Assembly: GCF_018320785.1 (NCBI RefSeq)
Contig: NC_054877.1
Span: 32,944,151 to 33,008,150 of the forward strand
Origin: Cheilinus undulatus
Taxonomy: Eukaryota; Chordata; Actinopteri; Labriformes; Labridae
DNA length: 64,000 nucleotides
Direction: 5' to 3'
The notes beneath the pieces were generated by a model. It did no database searches and was not told where the DNA came from. It was given only the letters and a program-made list of their open reading frames with translations. Position numbers and translations under genes: made by a program. Positions 26,501 to 64,000 of the stretch are shown here, piece after piece (the first letter of the stretch is position 1; every line of letters begins with the position of its first letter).

Positions 26501-28924
26501 TCTCAATAGAAAAGGGATGTACCAACTGCTGCTCAATTTTGACCCAAGAAGGGACCTTAGCTGGAGGAAGGTGTATTTTAGTCAGTTGAGACAGAGAAAA
26601 AGATAGATGATACCAATCTATCCTTGGTAAAGATAACCCCCCACTATCTTTTGATGCATAAAGTTTTGACTGATTGAATCAAGGTTTTTTTCCAGCCCAA
26701 ACAAACTTTTCTATCATCTGATTATATGTTTTGATAAGTGTGGGAGGAAAATGTAGCGGTAACATGCAGCTAACATAATTAATCTTAGGAGTTATAATCA
26801 TTTTTATCAGGTTAAGTCTTCCCATCAGGGAGATTTTCAATTTAGCCCAATTCTGTAGCAATATCTGGGTTTTCTGAATAATTGGTGATAAGTTAGTCTC
26901 CAATATATTTTCCAGACCTGGTGTCAGCTTGATGCCTAAGTATATTAAGCCTTCCGGTTTCCACCTAAACTTCCAATTATTTTTGAGATGCATAGGGAAC
27001 ATCCTTGAAAGAGGCATGGCCTCAGATTTACACCAGTTGACTGAGTATCCTGATATCTCAGAGAACAGGTCTATCACAGCACACATTTCGGGGACTGCCA
27101 ACTCTGGATTACTGGATATCATTAAAATATCATCATTGCTGTTACTTCATAAAGCTACTGCCAGGGGTTCAAGAAAGAGGGCAAATATTAGGGGTGACAG
27201 AGGCGACCCCTGTCTTACCCCACGGTTTAACTTGATTTGAGGAGATACTATCCCATTTGTTAGTACTGTGGCTGATGGATCAGTATACATCAACTTGACC
27301 CATTTCCTAAATACTGGGCCAAAACCGAATTTTTCCAAGGTATGGAACAAAAAAGGGAATTCTACCTTATCAAACGCCTTCTCTGCGTCCAAAGAGAAGG
27401 CAACTACTGGCTTGTCATTATTTCTCATCTTCCAAATGATATGCAACAGTCTGCGTAAGTTATCTGCAGAATTTCTGCCTCTTATGAACCCAACCTGATC
27501 CTGATGTATAAGTAATGGTGCCACTTCTTCCAATCTTGATGTTAAAACTTTAGCAAGAATTTTTTCATCTACATTTATAAGTGAAATCGGGCGATAATTG
27601 GCACACTGTTGCGGATCTCTTCCTTTTTTATGTATTAGTGTAATTATGGCCGACCTCATACTTTCAGGTAATTTTCCTCTATGTAACGCATCTTTATAAA
27701 CGTTTAATAATCTTGGGGCAAGTACATCTATGAATCTACAGTAAAAATCTACCGTAAACCCATCATTCCCTGGAGCTTTCCCCTTTCTGAGATCCCTTAT
27801 TGCTTTTTTAATTTCTTCAACAGAAATATCTTCTTCTAGAAATGATTTGTCATCTTGTGTTAACACTGGTAAAGTAACTGAAGAGAAGAAACTGTTCACT
27901 TTACTCTCATCTATCTCTCCCTGAGAAGTGTATAAATCTTGATAGAATATTCTGAATGTAGAATTTATATCTTTTTTGTCTGTAATGAGGTTCAGAGAGA
28001 TTGTTTTAATATTTTAAATGCTATGTGTTCATTGGCTTTATCTGCACCTGCACTGTGTTCAGGCTGGTAATTCAAAACAAGATATTTCCTAATATTGGAT
28101 GCCTAGGATTTATTTTCTGTTGCTGTGGCAACAGAAGACAAGTCCTAAACATGTATCGATATCATTCGTTTTCTTCTATTATCATTGAAGTAAATATTTC
28201 TAGTATTGTGACAACATGATTTCAAAGTAAATTTTCATTACTGTATTTATTTCCTTTTATTTAGTGCCTGGAGGATGTCCACTTTACAGGCATCTGAGAT
28301 TTTTGGCAGTTTTCCTTCACATTTCCTTGTAATTATAGTCTCAAGCTTTTTGATTTAAATCAGATCAGATAAATGATCAAATAGTTGACACATAATTCTT
28401 TTGGGCTAATATGACAGACTGATAACAACATACCTAGGACCAAAACGGCTAAATTAAGTTAATATTCTGTATACTAATTTATGTATGATGCAGGGGACTG
28501 TACGAAAACTGAAAATAAAAAAATGTATTTTAACAGCAGTGTCAGTTTGAAACAGTGTCTGCCTCTTAAACAAGGTTGTCATTTATTTTATTATATATTT
28601 ATAATATATTCATTATATAATGAAACGGCACAGCATAAGTTTTGTAAATCCACTGTAGTTCAGATTTACGAACTGACAAAACAAACTACCCTTTTTCTGA
28701 TCAAGGTCATTTGATAATGAACTATTAGATTTTAGGACCAATTAAAACCTCTAATGAGTAGTCTTGATTTTGGATCGAATTTCAACGTCACCATGTTCTT
28801 CTGCTTTGATTTTGTCCTGTTTTACTTCTGCTTTAGAAAACTTTACTAAAACAAAACTTAACACTAAAGATGCATCATTTTAGGGGTTTTATGATTTGGT
28901 TTAAAGATCTCTCATTGCTCTGAC

Positions 28925-28956
<32 letters not shown>

Positions 28957-30715
28957 ACACAAGAAGCAAAAACCACAGTGTTAATCTGACCTGTACATAC
29001 ACAGGGTTCCTACACACTTTTGAAAATCAAATTTAAGACTTTTACCTGAATTGAGAAAAACTAATACCACGTATAGCACAGTAAATGGTCAGAAAAATGA
29101 AGGCATATGAGATTCTCGGTACACTGGACCAGGGCTGAATTTTCTGATTTAATAACCTTTTTATGAAATGTCAAATGGTTAAGGGAAAATAGGTTTTTGG
29201 GTCATAAATGCCCAAATTTGATGATTTTAGCACATTTAATGCCTCTATTCTATTCTGTATGGTGATATCTATTATAACATATTTTAGCAGGTGTGTTAAG
29301 CTAATTCTAAACAGTTTAACTATTAAAAATCAGAATAATGCTTTTTGTCAGGGGAAGACCTGTTAAAATAAAGATGGGCTGCATTGAATTTTGAGCAACC
29401 TAGTAGCCCAGATGAACTAGACGTGAGTTTTACAACAGTATAAAATGTATTTAATCACAGTGAGTCAGATAAAAGCAGAGAGGGGTCTGGGGTCCTACCC
29501 CAGAAAATTTAAAACACCCAACACTGAATTCTCTAAATTCTGGAGAATACTTGTACAACAATTTGTCGAAGACGATGTTATAAGACTTTCTATGGCCATT
29601 AATTTCAAATATGCAATTTAAGACTTTGGAGAAAAAAATTAAAGCATTAAGAAAAAGTTAAAATTCAGTGAAAATCCAATCTTATCAAAAAAAGTGAGGC
29701 AAGTCAACAACATAAAGCATTCGCTCCTTCAATATGTCAAAGTCTTAACTCATAACTGATAATTAAAACAGATCTAACCTCAGGATCCACCACCACCTTC
29801 TTAAAGAGACATTGTGAACTAAATCTCCAACAAAAACCCCAGTCAAACCAATCAAATGTATTTCATGTAATATTTTGTAGTTTGGATCTTAGACGGAACA
29901 AAATACAGATGAGAACAACTGATATTACCACCTGAATGTTTTTTTGTTTTTAAATTCCACTTTTTATCTCGTTTTCATAATTTAAGAAAGATGGCACGTC
30001 CTAAAAATGGAATGTTTCTTGTTGCTTCCTCAGGACAAAGATTAAAACTCAAACATGTAATTATTGATGAATTAGGAGGTGATTATCTCCCTCTGAAAAT
30101 GAAAACCGTCCTTTTAGAGATGCACTATATTGTTTTTTTGTAGATTTTCAAAATGCGGATATTCTATTGTAGCTGATACTGATATTTAAATGTAGTTCAG
30201 ACCTAAGATTACAGTCCTTGAGACACAAAAATTTATAAATTTCAGACCTTAAAATGCACTTTTAAGTGTAAGGTATGATGATCAAAAAACTAAGACTCCT
30301 GCTGATGTGGGTCTGTTGGTCCAGCCTAAAACTCACCTACTTTGTAAGACCAATATTGACAGCTAGCTGATATAGGCAGGGTTTTTTTATAGCCAAAATA
30401 ATGGCAGAAATGTAGATATCTGCTGATACGGATAATTCAGTTTTTAAGGTATTATCTGCCAATATTGCACTGATAATACCATGCAGCCTCAATCCCTCCA
30501 GCATGGGAAATGATGACAGTGGCTTGTATATTTCTAACAGATGAACAGATGTTTCAGGTTTATCCTGTGATGTTTCCACAGAAATCGGGGACATTGCCGG
30601 TGTCGCAGATGTCACAATCAGACAGTCCTACCGACTCATCTACCCGCGTGCCGCAGAACTCTTCCCTCCAGACTTTAAATTCGACACACCCGTTGATAAG
30701 CTGCCCCAGCTGTGA
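17489..30715 (+). CDS. gtf2b: TFIIB, RNA polymerase II initiation factor (complete gene, 7 coding exons)
   Basis: The spliced frame is 957 bases (318 aa plus stop) from 17489-17505, 19421-19533, 22027-22160, 22552-22698, 23345-23474, 24119-24400 and 30582-30715. Every junction has AG and GT and the phase closes exactly. TFIIB bridges TBP on promoter DNA and RNA polymerase II in the nucleus and helps choose the start site. The N-terminal zinc ribbon has Cys17-x2-His20 and Cys36-x2-Cys39. The B-reader and linker follow (about 45-110, with [20 protein letters not shown]), then two cyclin folds (about 120-200 and 215-310). The C-terminus is [11 protein letters not shown]. The remembered mammalian protein is 316 aa; the two extra residues are in the RGDGLALP segment before the ribbon. 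The last intron holds an antisense LINE. Identity is near certain. Confidence 0.97.
19421..19533 (+). CDS. gtf2b: gtf2b coding exon 2 (zinc ribbon)
   Basis: The acceptor is CTTGTTTCAG and the donor GTCAGT. Residues 6-43 include all four zinc ligands (CPNH and CPDC). Confidence 0.95.
22027..22160 (+). CDS. gtf2b: gtf2b coding exon 3 (B-reader)
   Basis: The acceptor is CTCCTCAG and the donor GTAAGA. Residues 44-88 begin [13 protein letters not shown], the B-reader that enters the polymerase active-site cleft. Confidence 0.95.
22552..22698 (+). CDS. gtf2b: gtf2b coding exon 4 (linker and first cyclin fold start)
   Basis: The exon has 49 whole codons, acceptor TTTCACCACAG and donor GTAAGA. It encodes [16 protein letters not shown] through INLPRNIV. 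Confidence 0.95.
23345..23474 (+). CDS. gtf2b: gtf2b coding exon 5 (first cyclin fold)
   Basis: The acceptor is TTTGCTTTGTAG and the donor GTCAGA. It encodes [13 protein letters not shown] through GVPRTFK. Confidence 0.95.
24119..24400 (+). CDS. gtf2b: gtf2b coding exon 6 (cyclin folds 1-2)
   Basis: The acceptor is CTCACCAG and the donor GTGAGC. It encodes [16 protein letters not shown] through [16 protein letters not shown], spanning the end of the first and much of the second cyclin fold. Confidence 0.96.
25467..26525 (-). pseudogene. LINE ORF2 C-terminal part
   Basis: A 352-codon open stretch is the C-terminal third of the LINE ORF2-like protein, after the reverse transcriptase. It shows the [18 protein letters not shown] zinc-knuckle-like motif near residues 221-238. 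Translation continues upstream in the same frame ([18 protein letters not shown]) to a TGA at 26681-26679, so the open stretch is not a separate gene. Confidence 0.88.
26679..27122 (-). pseudogene. LINE reverse transcriptase, thumb part
   Basis: This open stretch is in the same frame as the two neighbouring LINE pieces and follows the degenerate active site ([14 protein letters not shown]). It ends at a TGA after WAGKKP. It is part of the same dead ORF2. Confidence 0.85.
27147..28000 (-). pseudogene. LINE reverse transcriptase, fingers/palm part
   Basis: The first in-frame ATG is at 27899, but homologous coding continues upstream to about 28000 ([20 protein letters not shown]), where the copy is truncated. 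It contains the NYRPISL and RQGSPLSP blocks of non-LTR reverse transcriptases and stops at TGA 27149-27147. Confidence 0.88.
28925..28951. repeat. poly-T run
   Basis: A run of 27 T residues in the last gtf2b intron. It could be the tail of a minus-strand retrocopy, but no body was recognised next to it. Confidence 0.8.
29000..29650. repeat. possible non-autonomous DNA transposon fragment
   Basis: The left end ACAGGGTTCCTACACACTTT followed by AAATTTAAGACTTTT, and a later CAATTTAAGACTTT on the far side, resemble a fish hAT-type MITE known by such motifs. No clean inverted ends or duplication could be set. The family match is from memory. Confidence 0.35.
30115..30490. mobile_element. hAT-like MITE, copy 1
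   Basis: The left end GAGATGCACTATATTG and the diverged right end TGATAATACCATGCAGCCTC suggest inverted termini. The interior (GATACTGATATTTAAATGTAGTTCAGACC) resembles the reverse complement of the element at 47469-47771. Confidence 0.5.
30582..30715 (+). CDS. gtf2b: gtf2b coding exon 7 (C-terminus)
   Basis: The acceptor is TTTCCACAG and the stop is TGA. It encodes [18 protein letters not shown] through [11 protein letters not shown]. The preceding intron is 6.2 kb and contains the LINE. Confidence 0.96.
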
Positions 30716-31112
30716 GGGCGACACTCCCTGCTCAGTGACAACGTTGTTCTGCTGTTCTTACAGGATTGTATTCTTTCTTTTTTAAAAAAATGTTTGTGTT
30801 GGATTAGGAAGGCTTCTCTCCTCCTTCCTAAGACTCAGAGCCTTTGTTGAGGCGCTCACAAGAAAAACAAACGGACACATTCCAGTGCTTAAACAGCTGG
30901 CAGACTGTGCTTACAGTATTTCATTTGACTGTGTATACTGTATCATGTTTATATGTCCACGTGTGAACATGTAACTGATGCTTGCAAATTTAGGCTGGTT
31001 TCATACTGTACACATTAAAGAGCTTTGTTTTTTTTTGTTTTTTTTAGAAAATGACCAGGTTCTATTTTGTTAGTTTGTTTGATCTGTTTCAAGTAATTTA
31101 AAAAAAATAAAT
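30716..31112 (+). terminator. gtf2b: gtf2b 3' UTR and poly(A) signal
   Basis: The first AATAAA after the stop codon on the plus strand is at 31107-31112. A further AATAAA follows near 31423. Both are candidates for the 3' end. Confidence 0.5.
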
Positions 31113-32869
31113 GATTTTCATTAAAGAATTGTAATCAGCCCTTGCTTTCAGTGTTTGTACTATTTTATAAAACATATACTGGAACACATTAAAGCTCCTG
31201 GTCATTTTTTCTCCTCACTTAAAACATTTGGATGTGTTCAATGTCAGGGGTAAAAATCAGAGCAAAGACACTATTACAAATGTTTAATTTGTGCATTCAT
31301 GATGGGCAACAAATGTCTGCAGAAGTCTTTTTCTACACTGGGATGAACAGCAACAGTTATGACTGAATGTTGGTGTACCATCCATCCATTATGTTTGTTC
31401 TGGCGACAACATGCACAAGCAAAGAATAAAAAAAACAAACTTTGTACAATCTATTTTCATCATTAAGAAACATGGATAATTAAAAACTATTGATAAAATT
31501 AGTGCTTTCAGCTTAACTGTGTACATACAGTATGTATATATAATATACCCTGCCCTCCCCCTGTACTGATTCGTCTCAACACGTCTCCAATATTTGAGTC
31601 AGTTTATGGAAAACATGCAAACAGCTGGTTTCACTGAAAATTCAACAGATCATTAACAGTGTGGGAAGCACAATCACTGAGTTAGTATGATCCCAAATAA
31701 ACTGCTCAGCCCTCATTGATTCTTTTTCACCCCATCTGTCAGTCCATCAGTCAAAGCTTTTATTGAGAAACATGAAGAGGAGTCATTTTTCTGCTGCTTA
31801 CAGAGGGACAGGATGCATTTGGTTTCGGTAGCTTTCAACTGTGTCACTTTAAACTTTGAGGTAACAGGAAAAATGGTTTCAAATACATCACAACTGGCTT
31901 TTAACTGAGGAACAAAAAACAACTGATCTTACCTCTGATGCCATTAATTTAATGTTCAAGTTTGAATGAACTGCTCCAGTCACAGAGCTATGTATAGACT
32001 GAGATCAACCTCAGTACTACTTGGCCACTAGAGGGCGCCAGATAGACAACAATATTAGATGCTTTATTTCTTACACTAAAGGTTGTGTCTTTTTAAGTTA
32101 TGCATCTTTCTTTGAAAATTAAAGTAATTGATTTAATAGGTTGAGTAAGTGAAGTTAAAGAGAACCATCATTGTATGGGATGTGGATTAAGATCAGGGCA
32201 CTAAAAGAAATGAAGTGAAAAGATTCTTGTTTGGATTTCAAGTGATGCAGCAGCAATAGTAGTCAGGATGTTAGTTGCAGTTGAGCGTTCGGTGACAATG
32301 CTTTGAGCACTTCTTGTTCACTGAACACCAGTTTGAGACATGATTGTGGCAGAAATGTCAAACTTTACAGTGAGATAAAATGTCCTAAAGCTGTGGCGAG
32401 GGCTTTGCAAATAAAGAAAACACGACAATAAAATACACGATTGAATATAATCTGTACAGGTCAAAAAAAAGTGACGACGGTGGCGCTGAATATCATGACT
32501 GTGATGTCGTCTCCTCAGAGTTCATATGAAAAACATTCTCAGTGGTCAGACAATGGACACGGCGACGTGTGCCGGAGGATAAAACATCTCCCTCCTCCTT
32601 CACTCTCCAACAACAGAGTTCATTTGTTTTCTGTTACTTTAAAAAAGTTCTTCATGTGGGTTAAAAAAATAAACTGGGGGTCCTCAGGAGGCTTCTGAAC
32701 TCTTCTTCTCAATGGCACAGTTTAAGCCAAAGGCTTGGTGGCCATGTCTCTTCCTCTTCCTCAACGTTGTGGGCAAAGAAAGAGAAAAGTCATTGCTGCG
32801 TGGGCTGGTTCTCAGTGCGTCTATGTCTGAGCGGTGTATGTTTGTATAGAAGAGGGGGGTCAGGTGAAG
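31113..32869 (-). other. pkn2: convergent gtf2b/pkn2 3' region, probable pkn2 3' UTR
   Basis: The genes converge here. Minus-strand AATAAA sequences at 32068-32063 and 31764-31759 are candidate pkn2 poly(A) signals. They would give 3' UTRs of about 0.8 or 1.1 kb. No coding sequence or repeat was recognised. Confidence 0.45.
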
Positions 32870-61354
<28,485 letters not shown>

Positions 61355-62844
61355 CTGGAGGGAGACAGAACAGAGGAGGATGAGAAGGAGGAAAATCGAG
61401 GATGAGTGGAAGAAAGTAATTTCATAGAGGTCAAAAAGGGATCAATGAAAATAGGAGAGTAGAAAAAGAGGAGGACAGGAAACAACAAGATTAGAGACTC
61501 AACCAAACTGCCATTTTTGAGCATCATTCAAATATCTACCCCATCACTACAAACGGTCAGAACAAGATAAATGGCAATACCTGTAATATTTCCAAAACTT
61601 TTAATTATGATATTGATTCATTTAAGGTTTGAATCTTCCACCCACACATTTCTTTTTTTTTTTTTGATATTTGGTGTGCGTTATCAATACGAGCTGGACA
61701 TGCATATGCAAGATGTGCCACATGGATATAAAATATAAAGTAAATACTAATAGTTTGGGTTATTTTTTAATGCAAACCTTGATAATTAAAATAATGTGCC
61801 TGGTTGAAACATTCTTGGGTCTATTTACAAATTCTGTTCTCTGAAATTTTCTTTAATGTCAAAGGTTTTGTGACTAAAATATCCCCACATGACCTGTGAA
61901 TCAAATTGAATCGGGACCTTGTGAATCACAATCAGATCAAGGCAATCAGTGGCAATACCCAGCCCTAGCATTTCCATTCTGTCATGATAAGGACTGTTAC
62001 TTTTACTTATGATAGAAAAATCATAAGAAATGTTATTTTAAATACCCACCATCATATAGTCAAATATGCGTGAAAATGTCAAAATATTCAATGCAAAACT
62101 TCTTGCTACCCTTTTGACACTGGATTCATTGTCAATCAGATAATAAAATTTGCATAAACAAACCTTTTTACAACAAGAAAATTCTAATAATTATTCACAC
62201 AATTATTCACTTGTAAAACATGATAGAGAACATATTTTTATTTTCATTTTACTATATTGATTTTCCCAGCTCTGCTGTGTTGCCGTGCTGTGAGCTCAAC
62301 ACTAGTGATAACTTACATGGAGTATTATACATCTATAGCCTACCCTGTTTTTGGGAGAATCCTCCTCATGATGGCTTATTATCGTTAACTCTATCTCAGG
62401 CGAGTGGGTAAGCATTGTTTTCTGTACCAGCATTTTCTGCAGGTTGGTAATTAAAAACAAGAAAGCCTAAAATATTTGTTGCCATGTTACTTAAACAGGT
62501 TTTGATATTGTTGGACTTTTACTAGTTTCATATTTAAGATGGAAATTCTGTTGTTACGTAAACCCTCATCCTAATAAATTGGAGTGGAAATTCTGGATTA
62601 AATCGTTCAGTAACAGCAAATGGTAGCTCCCCTTTTGTGTTTTTGAGTAAGTAATGCAGAGTCTGCAAAGTATCTCAGTACATATCACTGATTTTTTTTG
62701 ATACACACTGTATCTTCAGATACTTGCCAGGACCCTAACCTAATATTTACTGGTATAAATTAAGAATTAAAGTAAGGTTTAAAACCCCAGTGAAAACTCT
62801 TTAATTTAAATGTTCTGTATGCCATTATTTTAGCTGATGTTTAA

Positions 62845-63150
62845 TTACCCACGCCGATGAAATCGGCAGGGTTATGTAAAGGGTTCCGTATCTTTGTGTG
62901 TTTGTTTGTTTCTTTGTTTGTATGTGTACAAGATAACTCGAGAACGGAAAGTCGGATCTTCACCAAACTTTGAGGGAATATTGGGATAGTGACAGGGTAG
63001 GATCGATCAGATTTTGGTGATGATCCGCGCACCCTTTTGGTTTTTCTTGGACTTTGAACTTTTGAACACCAAAGTAATCAATGGGAGCGTTCCTCGGTGG
63101 CACTGCTTAGGCGTGGGTCTGCCGCCTCAGACGGCCATTCTAGTTATTAC
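62845..63150. repeat. dispersed repeat with ACCCACGCC inverted ends
   Basis: The left side reads AATTACCCACGCCGATGAAA, the right side GGCGTGGGTCTGCCG. The interior has AAGATAACTCGAGAACGGAA and TTCACCAAACTTTGAGGGAA, phrases of a common fish repeat. Its layout parallels the repeat at 56405-56640. Confidence 0.5.
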
Positions 63151-63199
63151 AGTATTTATAGGTTATTGGGAACGGTTCAAATGTGGGTGTGTTTGATTT

Positions 63200-63290
63200 T
63201 GAAACTTTGCCAAGTCTCCCTTGAAAAAGAGATCTCAGATCTCAATGGGTCTAATCTGGTTCAACACAGGTCGAATAAATAAAAATGTTG
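63200..63290 (+). mobile_element. L2/Rex-like LINE 3' end
   Basis: AAGTCTCCCTTGAAAAAGAG, then CTCAATGGGTCTAATCTGGTT and GAATAAATAAA match the minus-strand end at 36293-36420. No coding part remains. Confidence 0.55.
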
Positions 63291-63367
63291 ACAAAATTGA
63301 AAGGAAAAAAAACCTTGGATATGTTCAATTTCTTTGTTTCAAATGATACAACTCTTTTAGAGTGTAG

Positions 63368-63897
63368 ATCACTGGTTCTCTCAACTGGTGAGTTGACGAT
63401 GAAAAGTGGGTCCCAGAGCCATTTTCTGAGGGTCATGAATGCATGCCTGGAAAAAATGTGACAAAAAGTCTATGATGTATGGAAACCCAAAGCCACCATG
63501 CATTAATATACTTGAGTTTACATCATTTTGCCGTGACAATGACTAAATTTTGGTTGTTTTATTGACATCCAAGTTTATTTGTCTCATCATCTTGGTATAA
63601 TCAAACTGGTTTTTACTCTAGAAAGAGCTCTAGAAATGACCAAAATATACACGCTACTCCCAGAAACTGAGTAAAATAAAATGTGTGCAATGCACGCATG
63701 TCTTCCCAGGCCTTAAACAAGTATTTTTTTGCCCTTTCCTAATGTTCACTCAAATGTTTTGTTCCAGGTAAGGTCCAAGCTGCAACATTTTCATTTAAGA
63801 AATCCCAGTAGTCAAAAACTTTGGAAAATTTTGGTTGTGATTTTTTATTAAGGAGGTGGCGGAGGGTCCTGACAATAGACCTGTTGGGGACCACTGG
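63368..63897. mobile_element. hAT-like non-autonomous element
   Basis: The left end CACTGGTTCTCTCAACTGG and the right end GTTGGGGACCACTG are imperfect inverted repeats, about 530 bp apart. The GTGGGTCCCAGAG and GGCGGAGGGTCCTGAC interior motifs fit a common fish hAT MITE. No transposase is present. Confidence 0.5.
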
Positions 63898-64000
63898 TAT
63901 AGTATCAAAGAAGGACCAGAGTAAAAAAAAACAAAAAACAACACAAAACAAACAAACAAACAAAAAAAAACCTTGAGATCTTGCGTCGTAGTTTTTAACT

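Larger units (their letters stand above)
25170..28010 (-). mobile_element. L1-like LINE, 5'-truncated, antisense in the last gtf2b intron
   Basis: On the minus strand one reading frame runs from about 28000 to 25467. It includes a reverse transcriptase ([62 protein letters not shown]) and a C-terminal CxxC..HxxxxC segment ([18 protein letters not shown]). The frame is broken by TGA at 27149-27147 and TGA at 26681-26679. The expected YADD site appears only as SNDD after an apparent small deletion. A 3' UTR and A-rich tail end at about 25170-25200. The endonuclease region is absent. The element is dead, and its family within L1/Tx1 is unresolved. Confidence 0.9.
61355..64000 (-). other. pkn2: pkn2 first coding intron, running off the right edge
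   Basis: No exon encoding the expected 16-residue N-terminus and no CpG-rich promoter was found. The stretch holds a T run (about 61652-61666), the repeat at 62845-63150, a LINE 3' end (63200-63290), a hAT-like element (63368-63897) and an A-rich AAAC run at the edge. Confidence 0.6.

Noticed and set aside
25573..27498. Plus-strand open frames in the last gtf2b intron
   Set aside because: They are antisense shadows of the LINE ORF2.

Overview
This window is nuclear DNA of a bony fish, probably a percomorph teleost. The evidence is AT-rich intergenic DNA, spliced vertebrate genes whose proteins are close to mammalian orthologues, and a typical fish repeat load: Tc1-like DNA transposons, an L1-like LINE, an L2/Rex-like LINE fragment, tRNA-headed SINEs, hAT-like MITEs and a Penelope-type foldback. 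No bacterial, viral or organellar genes were seen.

Three protein-coding genes account for essentially all the coding sequence. (1) lrrc8d, minus strand: a single coding exon at 1116-3668 (850 aa). A splice acceptor lies directly upstream of the ATG, and a CpG-rich region at about 10.07-10.6 kb is the likely promoter and 5' non-coding exon. It encodes the LRRC8D subunit of volume-regulated anion channels. (2) gtf2b, plus strand: seven coding exons from 17489 to 30715 (318 aa), complete, with a TATA-like promoter. It encodes TFIIB, the RNA polymerase II initiation factor. (3) pkn2, minus strand: 22 coding exons from 61354 down to 32870 (967 aa in the window). It encodes protein kinase N2, a Rho/Rac effector kinase. 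The short first coding exon and the promoter lie beyond the right edge. lrrc8d and gtf2b are head to head; gtf2b and pkn2 are tail to tail. All exon junctions were placed by hand from AG/GT signals and reading phase, and the phases of both spliced genes add up exactly.

Layout: 1-3.7 kb lrrc8d coding exon and 3' flank; 3.7-10.6 kb its 5' intron and CpG-rich promoter; 10.6-17.4 kb intergenic, with a TCTA microsatellite and a SINE; 17.4-31.1 kb gtf2b, whose last intron (6.2 kb) holds an antisense, 5'-truncated L1-like LINE; 31.1-32.9 kb convergent 3' ends; 32.9-64 kb pkn2. The pkn2 introns contain a full-length dead Tc1 element inserted near LINE debris, a GCCAC/T-rich degenerate array, a 118-bp foldback with a hammerhead-ribozyme-like motif, a small promoter-like GC spot, an eroded Tc1 relic and two more SINEs.

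The three genes are functionally unrelated (ion channel, basal transcription, signalling kinase), so their proximity is conserved synteny rather than a pathway. No new multi-gene system was found. The observations most worth checking are the Penelope-like foldback with its minimal hammerhead core (46050-46469), the NRF1/CRE/CCAAT promoter-like spot inside a pkn2 intron (47950-48082), and the direct lrrc8d-gtf2b adjacency.
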